IMG/VR virus record: IMGVR_UViG_3300017770_000241
Coordinates: 1-20,285 of that record
Source: a virus
Strand: one strand, 5' to 3'
Length of the DNA: 20,285 nucleotides
This document shows, piece by piece, positions 1 through 7,151 of this stretch; the stretch's first letter is position 1; the number at the start of each line of letters is the position of its first letter. A program made the translations under genes and the position numbers. Under the pieces are notes generated by a model. That model did not search any database. It saw nothing but the letters and a program-made list of their open reading frames with translations, and was not told the DNA's origin.

Positions 1-89
1 CTAACTGTGAAGGGTTGATACTTAATCTTTTTCCCTGAACTTGGAATGGTTGTATTATACTCTGGTCTAATCTGTTTAGGCAGTGCCAT
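1..89 (-). CDS. 26: Baseplate hub subunit gp26-like (partial, 3' end outside window)
   Basis: Only the first 29 residues lie in the window. The ATG is at 89, and the protein begins MALPKQIRPEYN and continues with the motif SSGKKIKYQPF. From memory, cyanophage proteins annotated as T4-like baseplate hub gp26 begin in the same way (MALP, then PSxGKKIKYRPF). The frame is open to the left edge. A perfect late promoter (117-124) lies about 28 bases upstream, which fits a late structural gene. The gene follows gp4 with a 30-base gap. The assignment rests on this short stretch alone. Confidence 0.7.
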   Translation of the reverse strand, partial: MALPKQIRPEYNTTIPSSGKKIKYQPFTV

Positions 90-116
90 TACGAAATATA
101 ATGTAGTAGATGCTAT

Positions 117-124
117 TATTTATA
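117..124 (-). promoter_or_regulatory. T4-type late promoter TATAAATA for the gp26-like gene
   Basis: The minus strand reads TATAAATA, the exact T4 late consensus. The stop codon TAA of gp4 is part of the motif. A start about 7-10 bases downstream would give a leader of roughly 20 bases before the ATG at 89. Confidence 0.65.
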
Positions 125-569
125 GGGTGAGTCCTAACTCTTTCTCAGTCACGATTCTGAAATTCCAACCTCTGTCTTCACAATATTCTTCTGCCGCTTT
201 CCACTTCGCGTTGTTGGTGACAAAAGTTTGAACTGCTGTCATCCATGCCTTTGTCTTTCTCTTTGGGTTCTTTGGTGGTCCCTTAACTTGTGATGCAGGT
301 TTTATCTCAATCATTTCTGTGACCATTATATCATCTTTTCTCTTATAGTATATGATAAAGTCTGGAAAGTATCTTCTCTTCTTCTTAGCGATCGGGTCAT
401 GGTACCAGATAGCCTTCTCTTCACTCTGCCAAGATTGTATTGATTCGTTTAGGTCACAATATTTCATGAACTTCATCTCCCAAGATGACCTAAAGAGTAT
501 GTTACCTGCGTTCCCTTTATACTTCTCTGGGTTTCTGGGTCTGAATTTTCCTTGTAGAGTCTTCGACAT
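120..569 (-). CDS. 4: Head completion protein gp4
   Basis: A 149-residue protein starting MSKTLQGKFRPRNPEKYKGN, the typical N-terminus of T4 gp4 (gp50/gp65), which completes DNA-filled heads before tail joining. The later segments SSWEMKFMKYCD, YFPDFIIYY and MIEIKP are spaced like a small PD-(D/E)XK-type nuclease fold, consistent with the family. A longer reading exists from a TTG at 590, but it would cover the divergent promoter region; the ATG at 569 matches the family start. Its stop codon lies within the late promoter of the next gene. Confidence 0.88.
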   Translation of the reverse strand: MSKTLQGKFRPRNPEKYKGNAGNILFRSSWEMKFMKYCDLNESIQSWQSEEKAIWYHDPIAKKKRRYFPDFIIYYKRKDDIMVTEMIEIKPASQVKGPPKNPKRKTKAWMTAVQTFVTNNAKWKAAEEYCEDRGWNFRIVTEKELGLTL

Positions 570-573
570 ACCT

Positions 574-581
574 GATAAATA
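574..581 (+). promoter_or_regulatory. Late promoter GATAAATA for the plus-strand baseplate genes
   Basis: The plus strand reads GATAAATA, one base from the T4 late consensus, 25 bases before the gp54 ATG at 606. It is the only promoter-like motif in the short region between the divergent gp4 and gp54 genes. Confidence 0.55.
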
Positions 582-593
582 CTTCCACAAGCA

Positions 594-601
594 TATTTAT
601 T
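594..601 (-). promoter_or_regulatory. Late promoter AATAAATA for gp4
   Basis: The minus strand reads AATAAATA, ending 25 bases before the gp4 ATG at 569. It faces the plus-strand late promoter 12 bases away, so the two late units diverge from a 36-base intergenic region. Confidence 0.55.
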
Positions 602-605
602 TGGG

Positions 606-1232
606 ATGTCATATCCAAGAGCACAGGCACTCCTAAGTAGGGGGTTGTCAAGACCCACATTATATTCTGTTAATCTTCCAGTTTTTGGTGATAGGGGTGT
701 CACCCCATTTACGAATGAGTATGTTGGCTTATATTGTGTTTCTGTTTCTCTGCCTGAGACTTCTGTCAATACCATCACCGCTAATGGTCATGAGTATATG
801 GGTATCGTGAGAGACCAACCCACACAGATGTTATATGGTAAGCCACTTACCCTCACACTGATTGCAGACAAGACTTATAATGCCTACAAATCTTTAAGGA
901 ATTGGCTTGATACTACTACTCCTCTCGGTGCCAACCAGACTGGTGTGAATAGGACACAAAGGATGTCTTTTTATAGAAAAATTGTTGCTCCTATCACTCT
1001 GTCTAAACTGGAACTTCCGTCATCTCAGAGAGGTATATCATTTCCGAATGGCCCCAGTTATGAAAATCAATATAATAAAGTTCTTGAGTTTGAATTTATT
1101 AATGCCTTTCCTATGTCACTAGGATCTATCTCTTTGGGATCCGATAGGACAGACTCGTATGCTACATTCGATGTCTCGTTTATGTTTGAGAGTTACAGCA
1201 TGAATGCTAATCCTAGAACTGAAACGGCATGA
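606..1232 (+). CDS. 54: Baseplate tail tube initiator gp54-like
   Basis: A 208-residue protein. The central block (LYCVSVSLPETS, then YGKPLTLTLIADKTYNAYKS, RNWLD) and the C-terminal ATFDVSFMFESYSMN correspond to the tube-like half of T4 gp54 (IYSVKMPE, LVISFRMDSEACNYRAMQDW, TTFDVTFAYRVM). T4 gp54 starts polymerisation of the tail tube on the baseplate. At 208 residues it is much shorter than the 320 of T4 gp54: the long N- and C-terminal extensions are missing. It is the first gene of a four-gene baseplate cluster, and its stop overlaps the next start as ATGA. Confidence 0.75.
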   Translation: MSYPRAQALLSRGLSRPTLYSVNLPVFGDRGVTPFTNEYVGLYCVSVSLPETSVNTITANGHEYMGIVRDQPTQMLYGKPLTLTLIADKTYNAYKSLRNWLDTTTPLGANQTGVNRTQRMSFYRKIVAPITLSKLELPSSQRGISFPNGPSYENQYNKVLEFEFINAFPMSLGSISLGSDRTDSYATFDVSFMFESYSMNANPRTETA

Positions 1233-1567
1233 ACAGGGTAAAGCCTCTGATGAAGAGGACATCCAGTAACCCAACATATAATATGAAGTTGTTGATGGAT
1301 AATCTTTCTCCGAGTGAGATTGTTCCATTACCTGATAAATATTATGTGTTTGTATATAAAGCAAAGACGAAAGGAATTCAATACGATCAGTATCCTTTCA
1401 TTGTCTGCACCAGTGTATTCCCATGGGGCTTCACTGGTTACAACTTCCATTGGGAGGAGTCCAGACGATACACTTGGAGGGAAGTATTAACTAACATTCA
1501 TCAAATACATGATGAAGAATTGAATGATATGATGAAATTTCCTATTAAATCTATCAAGAGTAACTGA
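1229..1567 (+). CDS. Conserved small protein of the baseplate cluster
   Basis: A 112-residue protein with no T4 gene name that I recognise. The central region (PDKYYVFVYKAKTK, then YDQYPFIVCTSVFPWGFTGYNFHW) resembles a motif in small proteins of many marine T4-like phages, in which a 'YDxFPLV' segment is followed by 'GFxGxNLHY'. It lies between gp54 and gp48, overlaps gp54 by four bases and ends one base before gp48, so it is probably co-translated with baseplate proteins. A structural or assembly role is inferred only from position. The first 25 residues are basic and low in hydrophobics. Confidence 0.75.
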   Translation: MNRVKPLMKRTSSNPTYNMKLLMDNLSPSEIVPLPDKYYVFVYKAKTKGIQYDQYPFIVCTSVFPWGFTGYNFHWEESRRYTWREVLTNIHQIHDEELNDMMKFPIKSIKSN

Positions 1568-1568
1568 C

Positions 1569-2375
1569 ATGCTTAGATATCCATCGGAAGTTCGGAGTGG
1601 TGATTTTATTACTCTGACCCCACACGAATATAGGTCTAATGCAGGCGGCGGTAATGGTCCGGCTGTGGGACCACCCATTGTTTTGTATATGCCAAACTCT
1701 ACACCGGCAATGCAGAATGGACAACAATGGGAGAAGCAAGCCTTTCAGGGCCCTCTTGGTGAAATCAAGAGGGATATTGCCGAAGGAGTTGTTGGTGGTG
1801 CCAGCGATGGCATTGGTGGGGGTCTCGGTGGTGGTTATGGAATAATGAATGGACTTCAAGCAGCAGGTAATAATGTAGGGAAGCTTCCCGATGCTTTGAG
1901 ACAGGGTATTATATCACAAGCTAGTAAGATTGTTGGAACATCTGCCAACCAAATGATGGCATACTCCAGAGGAGAAGTCTTCAACCCTAATATTGAACTT
2001 CTTTATGAAGGACCAGGTCTGAGAAGTTTTGGTTTAAACTTTTCTTTCATTCCTAAGGATGAAATGGAGGCAGCTACCGTCAGTCAGATTCTTTTAAACT
2101 TTAAGGTATGGAGTACTCCTGAGGATCAAGGAACCAAGTATAAGATTCCTGCAGTCTGGTCTGTTAAGTATGGTGGTGCTGGTTCTACCTGGATGAATAA
2201 GTTTAAGAGGTCTGCTATGACAAATATCGGTGTTCAGTATAATGCCGGTCTGGATATGCACGCCACCTTCGACAATGGATACCCAATTAGAACAGACATC
2301 CAACTAAACTTTCATGAAGTTGAAGTTATTACTAGAAAAGATCATCAGACAAATCCACTAGGAGGTGGTTTCTAA
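1569..2375 (+). CDS. 48: Baseplate tail tube cap gp48
   Basis: A 268-residue protein. The segment YSRGEVFNPNIELLYEGPGL followed by RSFGLNFSFIPKDEMEA is characteristic of gp48, the cap of the baseplate tail tube that works with gp54. The N-terminal region begins MLRYPSEV. A Gly-rich, Ala-rich middle (residues about 74-100) looks flexible. T4 gp48 is 364 residues, so this is a compact cyanophage version. The stop TAA overlaps the ATG of gp53 by one base. Confidence 0.85.
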   Translation: MLRYPSEVRSGDFITLTPHEYRSNAGGGNGPAVGPPIVLYMPNSTPAMQNGQQWEKQAFQGPLGEIKRDIAEGVVGGASDGIGGGLGGGYGIMNGLQAAGNNVGKLPDALRQGIISQASKIVGTSANQMMAYSRGEVFNPNIELLYEGPGLRSFGLNFSFIPKDEMEAATVSQILLNFKVWSTPEDQGTKYKIPAVWSVKYGGAGSTWMNKFKRSAMTNIGVQYNAGLDMHATFDNGYPIRTDIQLNFHEVEVITRKDHQTNPLGGGF

Positions 2376-3043
2376 TGTCTACGCCGACTTATTTCTCTAA
2401 TCTTCCTGACCTTACTTACTCTGTTTCTATTAACAAAGCAGGTCGGACTAATGATATTGTAATCAAAGATTACTTTAGATTGCTTCGTATCAGAAAGGAT
2501 GTTAAAAGAACTGATACTTTATATGTGGATTATGTTGTTCAGGATGGAGAGAGACCAGACCAGATTGCTTATAAGGAGTATGGTGAAGAGCAATTCTATT
2601 GGATGATTCTTCAGGTCAATGATATTACAGACTATAGTAGTCAGTGGCCTCTGTCATATATGGCTTTAGATGAGTATATTTTAGAGAAGTATGGTGGTCA
2701 AGAAATTGCAGGACTGCCTCATCACTATGAGACCCAAGAAGAATATAACGAACAGGGTTTACTTATGATTCCTGGTGGAATGTATGTTGATGAAACCTGG
2801 TCTGCCGAGTATCAATATGATGATGTAACCAGACTAGTTGCCTATCCAGTTGCTGTTACTAATTATCTTTATGAGACTAGATTAAACAATGAAAAATCCC
2901 AGATTCAGATCGTAGATAAACGATATATCTGGGACATTCAGAGAGATACTCGTAACTATTATAGGAAACTAGAAAATCAGAAGAGTGATACTGATATCTC
3001 TAACGCTCTGAGAAGTTCGGTTCAACAGAGGAAACAAGACTAA
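2375..3043 (+). CDS. 53: Baseplate wedge subunit gp53
   Basis: A 222-residue protein. The block around residues 45-85 (TLYVDYVVQDGERPDQIAYK, then YGEEQFYWMILQVND) is the LysM-like segment of T4 gp53, the wedge component that lets wedges associate into the baseplate. T4 gp53 is 196 residues. A strong Shine-Dalgarno (AGGAGGTGG, about 2360-2367) precedes the ATG, which overlaps the gp48 stop as TAATG. It is the last gene of the plus-strand unit and faces gp32 across a hairpin. Confidence 0.88.
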   Translation: MSTPTYFSNLPDLTYSVSINKAGRTNDIVIKDYFRLLRIRKDVKRTDTLYVDYVVQDGERPDQIAYKEYGEEQFYWMILQVNDITDYSSQWPLSYMALDEYILEKYGGQEIAGLPHHYETQEEYNEQGLLMIPGGMYVDETWSAEYQYDDVTRLVAYPVAVTNYLYETRLNNEKSQIQIVDKRYIWDIQRDTRNYYRKLENQKSDTDISNALRSSVQQRKQD

Positions 3044-3048
3044 TAAAA

Positions 3049-3068
3049 AAGGGGTCGTGAGACCCCTT
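3049..3068 (-). terminator. Intrinsic terminator after gp32 (convergent junction)
   Basis: A perfect 8-bp stem AAGGGGTC/GACCCCTT with a GTGA loop lies between the ends of gp53 (plus) and gp32 (minus). On the minus strand it is followed by TTTTTTATTA, the classical U-tract. On the plus side the downstream bases are not T-rich, so it should act mainly on gp32 transcripts. Confidence 0.85.
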
Positions 3069-3072
3069 AGTA

Positions 3073-3987
3073 TTATCCTTCTTCAGCCAATTTCTTGAAG
3101 TAGTCCATAACATCGTCACCTTCATCTGTAGTTTCACCAGCTTTACTCACTGATTCTTCTACTGGGGTGGGTTCAAACACGGGCTTTGCTGACACATTAG
3201 GGGCAGCTACTGGAGCTGGTTGTGTGGGAGCAGAGGGTGCTGGAGCCGATGAGGTACGACCCAAAACAAGGTCGAGCCTGTTCTTTAGTTGGTCGTAGGA
3301 CTTGAATTGGTCAGCTGCAACAAGGGCTGACAGACCATGTGATCGATTCCAGATAGACTCTAACTGGGCATCATCGAGGTCTTCCAGTGTTGCTGGAGGA
3401 GCAAACTCAGAAGAGTCGTAGTTAGGATAACCTGCTACTTTCTTCACACGGAGTTTGAAATCGGCACCAGTCCAGAAGTCGAATGGGTTGATACCATCAC
3501 GACCTTCCAGTTGGTCACCATTCACGGCATCCATAACTTTGTCATGGATCTTCTTACCATACCTGAACAGGAATACTTTACCCTCATTGTCGGGGTTGCC
3601 AGGATCTTTTACGATATAAACATTGGAGTAGTATTGCAACTTACGCTTCTGCTTACGGACCTGTTCCTTCAGGCTTTCGTCACCGGAGTTCCACAACTCA
3701 CGGTTGTATTCACCCAGTGGGTCATTCTGACCGAGGGTAGTAAGGGAGTTCTCGATGTACCAACCACCAGTGCCTTGAAAGGCGTGGGAGTACATTTTCA
3801 CAAAGGGCATATCTTCACCTTCGACGGCAGGAAGGAAACGAATGATGGCGAAACCATTACCTGCTTTGTCAGTAGTTGGACGCCAGAAGCGTTCATCAAC
3901 GGTACCGACTTTGGTGGATTGCTCCAGTTGCTTTTGGAGCTGAGAGAACACGGAGGCTTTGTTCTTCTTTAGACTTGAAAACGACAT
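3073..3987 (-). CDS. 32: Single-stranded DNA-binding protein gp32
   Basis: A 304-residue protein starting MSFSSLKKNKASVF; this ATG is preferred over one 27 bases upstream because homologues start with this basic segment. The core aligns with T4 gp32: NGFAIIRFLP, FVKMYSHAFQGTGGWYIE, then VYIVKDPGNPDNEGKVFLFR (T4: [20 protein letters not shown]). A Pro/Ala-rich linker (residues about 250-285) leads to an acidic tail ending DDVMDYFKKLAEEG, the region that contacts partner proteins in T4. The zinc ligands of T4 gp32 are not conserved: only the histidine of the His-Cys3 set is present. It coats ssDNA during replication and recombination and lies beside its loader gp59. Confidence 0.92.
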   Translation of the reverse strand: MSFSSLKKNKASVFSQLQKQLEQSTKVGTVDERFWRPTTDKAGNGFAIIRFLPAVEGEDMPFVKMYSHAFQGTGGWYIENSLTTLGQNDPLGEYNRELWNSGDESLKEQVRKQKRKLQYYSNVYIVKDPGNPDNEGKVFLFRYGKKIHDKVMDAVNGDQLEGRDGINPFDFWTGADFKLRVKKVAGYPNYDSSEFAPPATLEDLDDAQLESIWNRSHGLSALVAADQFKSYDQLKNRLDLVLGRTSSAPAPSAPTQPAPVAAPNVSAKPVFEPTPVEESVSKAGETTDEGDDVMDYFKKLAEEG

Positions 3988-4060
3988 AAGATTCGTAGGA
4001 TTGATAGGGTACAATTGGCAAGAGTTTTGAGTCTTCGGCTATGGACTAGGTAATACTATT

Positions 4061-4438
4061 CTAATCTAGATCTACCGGTTCGTCAAGGTCTTCCCCTTCC
4101 ATCTCGGCTATCTTGTCAAGAATATCTCTTCGTCTATGAAGGAGGTATGTATAGAGGTCAGTGCCGACAGGCATACCTTCATTTCTGGCATCTTCATTCA
4201 GAGTTTCTAACATAAACTTATCTACATCATCTTCGGATAATTTTAATCGAGTGACAATGATGAGTTGTTTTTCAATCAACGCATACAATGTGTGCATGAA
4301 GTCTGATGAGAAGTTTTCATCTAAGTCATCTTCATCTGTCATGGTGTTGACGATGTCCTGAAGAAACCTCAGTCTCTCCTGAAGTTCTATGATTTCTTCA
4401 GATTCTTTCATTGCAAATGGTGAATCGTGAAGACTCAT
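4061..4438 (-). CDS. Conserved cyanophage protein, DUF1825-like
   Basis: A 125-residue, highly acidic, mostly helical protein. The order of elements (an N-terminal D-S-P helix with EE, a middle LIEKQLIIVTRLKLSEDD, then a C-terminal helix YLLHRRRDILDKIAEME) recalls DUF1825, found in cyanobacteria and core to many cyanomyoviruses (there: IEQMEALMERY, MKRFELSEDF). I make this match from memory and the similarity is modest. It sits between gp59 and gp32, overlapping gp59 by four bases (ATGA), so it is expressed with the ssDNA-handling proteins. Function unknown. Confidence 0.7.
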   Translation of the reverse strand: MSLHDSPFAMKESEEIIELQERLRFLQDIVNTMTDEDDLDENFSSDFMHTLYALIEKQLIIVTRLKLSEDDVDKFMLETLNEDARNEGMPVGTDLYTYLLHRRRDILDKIAEMEGEDLDEPVDLD

Positions 4439-5061
4439 AAGAACATCTCCTTCATCAGTTTCTTGTATTTATGTGTAGGAATACTAAGAAATGGTTTGTA
4501 CTTTCTGATCTTTAGACTGAGTAACTCCCAGAGTGGGTCTTTCATATCCTTGTCCCAGTTACCTTTAAATTTTAACACCATATCCAGGATTATTAAAGTC
4601 TCTAGACTAATGCTTCCTCGGATATAGAGCCGTAAGGCGGGAGGATGTCCTCCCATCGTTTCAAATAGATCGTTAAAGGAATACCCTTTGGCTGCCATAT
4701 AGTCAACCATTGTACTAAGATCTTGCTTAACAAGATATTGCATACTCTGGTTTTGTTTCGTCCATGCCAACCAGCAATCTTTACCACGGAGCTTGATATC
4801 TCCGATCCAGACTTTGGATGGATTATCTGCCTTGACGAATGAGGCAAGTAGATACTCTTTAACCTCCTGGTCTGAGAGTTTGCGAGACAACGTCTCGAAG
4901 AAATAGAAGTCGGGTCTCTGAAGGTACGTGTCTTCCTTCGCCCTAACCTTTCCGTCATACTGAAAGAAGTCAAAATTCTCCTTGGTGAAATGTTGTTTCA
5001 TCGCCAGATATGTGCGATATACGTCAAAGCCTGGCACGTTAGTCTTCGTCAATACCTTCAA
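4435..5061 (-). CDS. 59: Helicase loader gp59
   Basis: A 208-residue protein. GFDVYRTYLAMKQHF, RPDFYFFETLSRKL and the ISLETLIILDMVLKF segment match T4 gp59 (VYKLYLMIKQHM, RRDKYFFQKLSEK, ISFETFILLDSFL), the loader that puts gp41 helicase on gp32-coated forks. The start is not ATG: an in-frame stop lies just before TTG 5061, and the other candidates upstream of the conserved GFDVYR are TTG 5052 and GTG 5037. The first in-frame ATG falls inside the conserved region. It overlaps a 58-residue gene upstream, so translation may be coupled. Confidence 0.85.
   Translation of the reverse strand: MKVLTKTNVPGFDVYRTYLAMKQHFTKENFDFFQYDGKVRAKEDTYLQRPDFYFFETLSRKLSDQEVKEYLLASFVKADNPSKVWIGDIKLRGKDCWLAWTKQNQSMQYLVKQDLSTMVDYMAAKGYSFNDLFETMGGHPPALRLYIRGSISLETLIILDMVLKFKGNWDKDMKDPLWELLSLKIRKYKPFLSIPTHKYKKLMKEMFL
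4466..4473 (-). promoter_or_regulatory. Possible late promoter CATAAATA at the end of gp59
   Basis: CATAAATA lies in the 3' coding end of gp59, 28 bases before the ATG of the DUF1825-like gene at 4438. It has the NATAAATA form seen elsewhere in the window. Because it codes for His-Lys-Tyr in gp59, chance is possible. Confidence 0.3.
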
Positions 5062-5215
5062 TCATACTCACTGGCACCTTATGTTTTCCAGCAATAAGGT
5101 ACCAATGTTCTTCATCCTTAACCCCGATGTACTTTAACTCACTATCGGGTATGTCATTTTCTTTTAGTATCGCTTGCATCTTCAGGTGTAGCAATTCGTT
5201 AGTACTAATTTTCAT
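5039..5215 (-). CDS. Small conserved-position protein between gp33 and gp59 (58 aa)
   Basis: A 58-residue reading frame that starts MKISTNELLHLKMQAILKEN and ends MIEGIDED. It fills the only gap in an otherwise continuous operon: its ATG overlaps the gp33 stop by four bases (ATGA), and its last 23 bases overlap the gp59 frame from its TTG. It contains a short HWYLIAGKHKVPVS segment and is acidic overall. I do not recognise a family. The exact overlap geometry on both sides is the main evidence that it is real. Confidence 0.72.
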   Translation of the reverse strand: MKISTNELLHLKMQAILKENDIPDSELKYIGVKDEEHWYLIAGKHKVPVSMIEGIDED

Positions 5216-5472
5216 AGTGGCAATCTCCCGCGGGAGGTTCTTTTGAGGTAGTTAAGTTCTGTTGCTTCCCATCTAATCTTTTCTTTGAGGGGTTTGCTTA
5301 CAAGTTTGTTGACAGTTTCCACCTCGATGTTATTGTCCTCACAATACTGGACAATGGCATCAATGTAACTCATTTTTGTTTCAAGGACAAGAGACTCAAT
5401 GTCTTCAGCAAACTTATCTTTGCTGAGGAACTTCTGATTGAGTACCTCCTCGATCTTTTTGGGATCAGGCAT
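5212..5472 (-). CDS. 33: Late-promoter transcription coactivator gp33
   Basis: An 86-residue protein whose middle (ESLVLETKMSYIDAIVQYCE, then DNNIEVETVNKLVSKPLKEK) aligns with T4 gp33 (EKMVEEFGMSYLEATTAFLE, ENSIPETQFAKFIPSGIIEK). T4 gp33 bridges host RNA polymerase and the sliding clamp to activate late promoters, using a hydrophobic C-terminal clamp-binding tail; here the tail ends GRLPL. The start chosen (MPDPKKIEEV) overlaps the nuclease gene by eight bases; a second ATG at 5499 would add nine residues. Its presence explains the NATAAATA motifs around structural genes. Confidence 0.8.
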   Translation of the reverse strand: MPDPKKIEEVLNQKFLSKDKFAEDIESLVLETKMSYIDAIVQYCEDNNIEVETVNKLVSKPLKEKIRWEATELNYLKRTSRGRLPL

Positions 5473-6148
5473 CTCGGTACTGAATAAATTTACTAACATA
5501 ATCTTGTAGAGTAGTCAAATAATACATAATGTTTCGACGTTCGATGATTTGAACATCTCCGTTCTCACCGACAAGCCATACAACCAATTTCTTGGGAACA
5601 ACTCCAGTAGCCTCCGAGAACATTGCCCAGTAAGCGGAAAGTTGGACGAAGTAATCTTCCAACCATTCTTCTGGTTTCTCTTTTTCTGATGTCTTAAAGT
5701 CAACGATGGAGAGTTCTCCATCAACATCACAGATAAGATCAACAGTACCAGCAAGACATAGTTTGTCGGAGTACATCCGAGTCTCTTGCTGGTAGATGTT
5801 ACCAATACGATTATCAAGGTCAGCTTTATTTGCCTTAAACATCAATTGGATAAGGGGGTTTTGGTAATCTTTAAGCGATTCGTAATCATCATTGTTGAGG
5901 TAATACTCGTTCACCAGGTGAAACGCTGTTCCCCTGGTGGTTCCTTTCTTACACTTACGATTAGCTTCTTCATTACCAACACGGGCGCGCCAGTCTGCAA
6001 ACTTCTTTCTGTTGATGAAAGAAAGCACAGACGTAATAGAAGGATAACAGTTGTCACCTTCTACTTTATAATAACGAACATTGTCTTCATTGATTTGTTC
6101 AATACTCTTGAAGGAATCTTTGAAGTCATCACAGTGGGTAAAGGTCAT
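5465..6148 (-). CDS. PD-(D/E)XK exonuclease (RecB/Cas4-like)
   Basis: A 227-residue protein with the motifs of RecB-family nucleases: GTAFH (His77), AGTVDLICD (Asp137), IVDFKTS (Asp150 and Lys152) and QLSAYW (169-174). These supply the metal-binding and catalytic residues of a single-metal-site exonuclease. Such genes are common in cyanomyoviruses and probably act in recombination or host DNA breakdown; the exact polarity cannot be read from sequence. It overlaps phoH by four bases (ATGA) and gp33 by eight. Confidence 0.82.
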   Translation of the reverse strand: MTFTHCDDFKDSFKSIEQINEDNVRYYKVEGDNCYPSITSVLSFINRKKFADWRARVGNEEANRKCKKGTTRGTAFHLVNEYYLNNDDYESLKDYQNPLIQLMFKANKADLDNRIGNIYQQETRMYSDKLCLAGTVDLICDVDGELSIVDFKTSEKEKPEEWLEDYFVQLSAYWAMFSEATGVVPKKLVVWLVGENGDVQIIERRNIMYYLTTLQDYVSKFIQYRDA

Positions 6149-6876
6149 AGGGATGTAAATCCTGATGCGTTTTTGGCTACGATATAGTTTCGCACCAGAC
6201 CAGAACGACAGATGTCGTCGATGCCCATTTCAATCATTGCGAAGTCATCGGGCATCATCTCAAGGATTCTCATGAAATGATGAATTCCATTCCTCTCCTT
6301 GTCTCTGGTAAGGTCAGACTGCATTGCGTCTCCACAGAAGACGATGCGAGTGTTCTCACCCACTCTGGTGATAATCGAATCGAGTTCGTGAAAGCTTAGG
6401 TTTTGTACCTCATCAACAATTATAACAGAATTATCGAGTGTTACACCACGTAGGAACGAGGTGGACCAAAACTTAACACTTTCTTGTGATTTGAGTGCTC
6501 CATATAGAGCATCGAAGTCACTATCATTACCCATCTCAAACATGTATTTCACCATGTTCTTGTATGCAGTCTGATAGACAGCTGTCTTATCCTCTTGATC
6601 TCCAGGTAGGAAACCGATCTCACGTGTTGACACAAGAGACCTTACCAGGTAAACGGAGTCGTAGCTGGGTGTTGCCTTTAGGGTGTCGTACAGGGCCTTG
6701 TAGAGGGCACAGAAGGTCTTACCGGTGCCCGCACATCCGTAGATAAACAGGTGCTTGCCTTTGTCCCATGCTTTAAAGATTTCCTCTTGGTTCTTTGTCA
6801 ATGGTTCGACCTTGACCATCAGATCTGCATTGATCGGTTGCCTTTTCTTGGTCTTTGCTCTTGTCTTTACAGCCAT
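6145..6876 (-). CDS. phoH: PhoH-like P-loop ATPase
   Basis: A 243-residue protein. Walker A is GCAGTGKT (residues 47-54), Walker B is VIIVDE (151-156), followed by QNLS and the CGDAMQSDL motif (181-189) typical of PhoH and the PhoH-like half of superfamily 1 helicases. Residues 1-20 are very basic (MAVKTRAKTKKRQ). The start at 6876 overlaps the preceding stop as TAATG; a longer frame upstream is not needed. PhoH is nearly universal in marine myoviruses; its role, perhaps in RNA or phosphate-stress metabolism, is unsettled. Confidence 0.88.
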   Translation of the reverse strand: MAVKTRAKTKKRQPINADLMVKVEPLTKNQEEIFKAWDKGKHLFIYGCAGTGKTFCALYKALYDTLKATPSYDSVYLVRSLVSTREIGFLPGDQEDKTAVYQTAYKNMVKYMFEMGNDSDFDALYGALKSQESVKFWSTSFLRGVTLDNSVIIVDEVQNLSFHELDSIITRVGENTRIVFCGDAMQSDLTRDKERNGIHHFMRILEMMPDDFAMIEMGIDDICRSGLVRNYIVAKNASGFTSL

Positions 6877-7133
6877 TAGTATTGTGAAGTGATACTGGAG
6901 TTTGTTGGTGCTGCTTTCTTGACGCCGTTCATAATTTCTCCCCAACCTGGATGGGACTTAAGGAGTTTTGCTCTGGGGTCACCAATGTTTCCAGAGCCTG
7001 GGCAAGTACTAGGGTCACTAAAGTCACGGATCCATTCTGGATTGTCAGTTTTCCACTGATCCCAGTCATGAACACTCATCGTGACTTCTTTCTGTTCACC
7101 TGTCTCTGTATGTTTTACTGGATATGAAGCCAT
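6876..7133 (-). CDS. Conserved small protein, possibly degenerate FmdB-type
   Basis: An 85-residue protein. The plan (MASYPVKHTETGEQKEVTMS, an acidic DNPEW segment, then GDPRAKLLKSHPGWGEIMNG and a flexible polar tail) resembles marine phage proteins related to the FmdB family ('TYxFxNKETGE', then 'GFxEVLxKI'), but the zinc-ribbon cysteines are gone (a single Cys remains). The assignment is tentative. A perfect late promoter lies about 25 bases upstream, so unlike most of this operon it may also be expressed late. Confidence 0.75.
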   Translation of the reverse strand: MASYPVKHTETGEQKEVTMSVHDWDQWKTDNPEWIRDFSDPSTCPGSGNIGDPRAKLLKSHPGWGEIMNGVKKAAPTNSSITSQY

Positions 7134-7151
7134 AAGTAAAGTTTATTGGGT

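Noticed and set aside
54-59. TATAAT on the minus strand within the gp26-like gene
   Set aside because: It is inside coding sequence with no -35 at proper distance and no gene start after it.
606-778. Minus-strand 101-residue frame (473-778) across gp4 and gp54
   Set aside because: It overlaps two recognised genes and both late promoters.
1333-1340. GATAAATA on the plus strand
   Set aside because: It lies in the middle of the 112-residue gene (Asp-Lys-Tyr codons) and more than 200 bases from the next start.
3511-3972. 153-residue plus-strand frame opposite gp32
   Set aside because: It is antisense to the conserved core of gp32, with no promoter or ribosome site and a composition mirroring gp32 codons.
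3988-4060. Promoter or pseudoknot operator before gp32
   Set aside because: The 73-base gap has only weak -10-like bases (TATCAA) and no convincing fold that I can see; T4 gp32 autoregulation cannot be inferred here.
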